Source of the DNA: Treponema sp.
GTDB lineage: Bacteria; Spirochaetota; Spirochaetia; Treponematales; Breznakiellaceae
DNA length: 7,059 nt
Assembly: GCA_031259515.1 (NCBI GenBank)
Contig: JAIRLK010000054.1
Coordinates: 1-7,059 of the forward strand
Direction of reading: 5' to 3'
Numbering within the stretch: the stretch's first letter is position 1; each line of letters opens with the position of its first letter. Of this stretch, positions 6,361 to 7,059 are shown piece after piece. Under the pieces are notes generated by a model. The model did not search any database and was not told the DNA's origin. It saw nothing but the letters and a program-made list of their open reading frames with translations. The translations under genes were made by a program, and so were the position numbers.

Positions 6361-6797
6361 TCCGCATAGAAATAATCGCGAACCATTCGGTAGAAGAGAA
6401 CATACTGGAAGCCCTGCGAAACGAAGAGGCGGGCACGTATTACACCAAATACCCCAGTGTTTACGGGGTTGGTTCCGCCGGCCCCCGCATGGGGGATGCC
6501 GTCTGGCCGGAAGAAAACTTTGCCTTAGTTATCTGGTGCGAAGAAGAGGAGGCCCGTGGCATAGAGCGGGCGGTAGCAGAGGTGAAGGCCCGTTTCCCCG
6601 GCGAGGGGATTAAGCTGTTCGGCCTTTCCGAAGGCCGGCAGGCAGTGTGGATGCCGCCGCGTCAAACGGAGCCTGATACGGTACAAGCGTCGCAAACACC
6701 GGTTCAGTCGCCACAAATACTGGTTCAAGCGCCGCAAACTGTGGCGCGGACGCCGGCTCTGCCGGGAGACGGGCCGGAGGACCCTAACGCCGAGTAA
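6357..6797 (+). CDS. PII-like transporter-associated protein (PG0541-type family)
   Basis: This 146-residue cytoplasmic protein has no signal peptide or membrane segment. Its ATG overlaps the permease stop (ATGA), with GGGGAGG (6343-6349) placed 7 bases upstream, so it is translationally coupled to the permease. Residues 1-98 read as a small alpha/beta, ferredoxin-like domain: strand RIEIIANHSV, helix EENILEALRNE, the Gly-rich segment YTKYPSVYGVGSAGPRMGDAVWPEENFALVIWC, helix EARGIERAVAEVKARF, and a last strand GIKLFGL. This resembles the PII/CutA-like proteins that follow RND permeases in Bacteroidota (PG0541, beside the RND gene PG0540 in Porphyromonas) and spirochetes. Residues 103-130 are four Gln/Pro heptads, followed by an acidic tail. 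A sensory or regulatory role on the pump is inference. The family assignment is by recognition of motifs and context. Confidence 0.8.
   Translation: MIRIEIIANHSVEENILEALRNEEAGTYYTKYPSVYGVGSAGPRMGDAVWPEENFALVIWCEEEEARGIERAVAEVKARFPGEGIKLFGLSEGRQAVWMPPRQTEPDTVQASQTPVQSPQILVQAPQTVARTPALPGDGPEDPNAE
6663..6746 (+). repeat. 21-bp tandem repeat encoding Gln/Pro heptads
   Basis: Three 21-base units at 6684-6704, 6705-6725 and 6726-6746 are clearly related, and a more diverged unit lies at 6663-6683. Each begins CAA or CAG. They encode QTEPDTV, QASQTPV, QSPQILV and QAPQTVA at residues 103-130 of the PII-like protein. The unit is a multiple of three, so copy-number change would keep the frame. Confidence 0.75.
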
Positions 6798-6816
6798 AAA
6801 ATTCCACAAAAAATTT

Positions 6817-6829
6817 GGTGACTGACACC
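6817..6829. repeat. Short interrupted palindrome GGTGACTGACACC
   Basis: GGTG and CACC flank ACTGA, just after the last gene and before the terminator hairpin. Its first nine bases, GGTGACTGA, are also found on the reverse strand at the left end of the MITE-like element (2995-3003). The match could be chance. Confidence 0.3.
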
Positions 6830-6830
6830 T

Positions 6831-6879
6831 CCGAAAAGAGAAGGGCGGGCCGAGAGCAGGTCCGCCCTTCTCTTTTCGG
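6831..6879. terminator. Long perfect hairpin, probable (bidirectional) terminator of the efflux operon
   Basis: CCGAAAAGAGAAGGGCGG (6831-6848) is perfectly complementary to 6862-6879. Three further pairs, including one G-U, extend the stem to 21 pairs with a 7-base loop (GAGAGCA). The GC-rich core is flanked by an A-rich left arm and a T-rich right arm (TTCTCTTTT), the layout of an intrinsic terminator that can work in both directions. No extra U-run follows the stem. It lies 33 bases after the last stop codon of the operon. Confidence 0.7.
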
Positions 6880-6989
6880 CTCTATTCCCAGTTGTTGCTT
6901 GTTATCTCCTCCTGAAATAGAATGCTCTGCATTAACATACCGTTATGTGCAAGTTTTTTGAAATTTGTTGTAAAGAAGTAAAAAAAATA
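6880..6989. other. AT-rich intergenic stretch with no recognised gene
   Basis: Composition shifts sharply from the GC-rich operon to AT-rich DNA. A weak ACATA/TATGT hairpin (6935-6948) and A/T runs are present, but nothing coding or RNA-like was recognised. It forms the upstream part of the next gene's promoter region, and the A-rich segment 6970-6989 could act as an UP element. Confidence 0.5.
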
Positions 6990-7018
6990 TTGACAAAATG
7001 AAAATATGTATATAAAAT
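6990..7018 (+). promoter_or_regulatory. Strong sigma-70-type promoter for the next gene
   Basis: TTGACA (6990-6995) is a perfect -35 box. TAAAAT (7013-7018) is a five-of-six -10 box at the ideal 17-base spacing. An A-rich run sits immediately upstream. It reads into the gene starting at 7045 and lies beyond the operon terminator, so that gene is a separate transcription unit. Confidence 0.75.
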
Positions 7019-7044
7019 GAGATAAAATATTAATGGAGGATATG

Positions 7045-7059
7045 ATGGAACAATATAAT
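7045..7059 (+). CDS. Start of an unidentified gene (partial, cut by the window edge)
   Basis: GGAGG (7035-7039) precedes two adjacent ATGs at 7042 and 7045. The second has the better 5-base spacing and gives MEQYN. The first would give MMEQYN with only a 2-base spacer. A strong promoter lies 27 bases upstream. Too little is visible to name a product. The AT-rich codons differ from the GC-rich operon before it. Confidence 0.6.

Noticed and set aside
6935..6948. ACATA-CCGT-TATGT hairpin as an operator or terminator
   Set aside because: Only five A/T-rich pairs; such inverted repeats are expected by chance in AT-rich intergenic DNA.
1..7059. CRISPR array, tRNA or rRNA genes
   Set aside because: No regularly spaced direct repeats and no tRNA-like or rRNA-like sequence were seen on either strand.

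Overview
The window carries a tripartite RND efflux operon on the + strand, in the order outer-membrane channel, periplasmic adaptor, RND permease, small PII-like accessory protein. It is followed by a long terminator-like hairpin and the start of an unrelated gene. Protein sequence, gene order and base composition (GC-rich genes, sharply AT-rich downstream promoter region) suggest a diderm of the Spirochaetota, most likely a Treponema-like organism. The same layout occurs in the Borrelia besC-besA-besB pump and in Bacteroidota loci that carry the PG0541 family. The lineage call is inference from sequence style, not a database result.

Layout. 1-361: a 25-base poly-C tract at the very edge, possibly the tail of an upstream proline-rich gene, then a leader with several short hairpins and competing stem-loops just ahead of a good Shine-Dalgarno. 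362-1957: a TolC-family gene, complete in length but interrupted by one in-frame TAG at codon 239. 1957-2979: a lipoprotein adaptor that lacks the usual alpha-hairpin. 2979-3157: a 163-bp MITE-like insertion with inverted ends and an 8-bp target duplication. 3163-6360: a 1065-residue RND permease. 6357-6797: a 146-residue PG0541-type protein with a Gln/Pro heptad-repeat tail. 6798-7059: terminator-like hairpin, strong sigma-70-type promoter, Shine-Dalgarno and the first codons of a new gene.

How it works together. The permease should capture substrate in the inner membrane or periplasm and use ion-motive force. The adaptor should link it to the TolC-type duct across the outer membrane. The PII-like protein is translationally coupled to the permease (4-base overlap) and probably acts on it from the cytoplasm. 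The chain is tightly coupled except at two places: the amber codon in the channel gene and the mobile-element insertion between adaptor and permease. That insertion duplicated the Shine-Dalgarno, so the permease kept its ribosome-binding site.

The observations most worth following are this SD-duplicating MITE, the lone amber codon in an otherwise intact channel gene, the hairpin-less adaptor, the altered proton-relay residues of the permease and the PII-like accessory protein with its repeat tail. No CRISPR array, tRNA or rRNA gene was seen.
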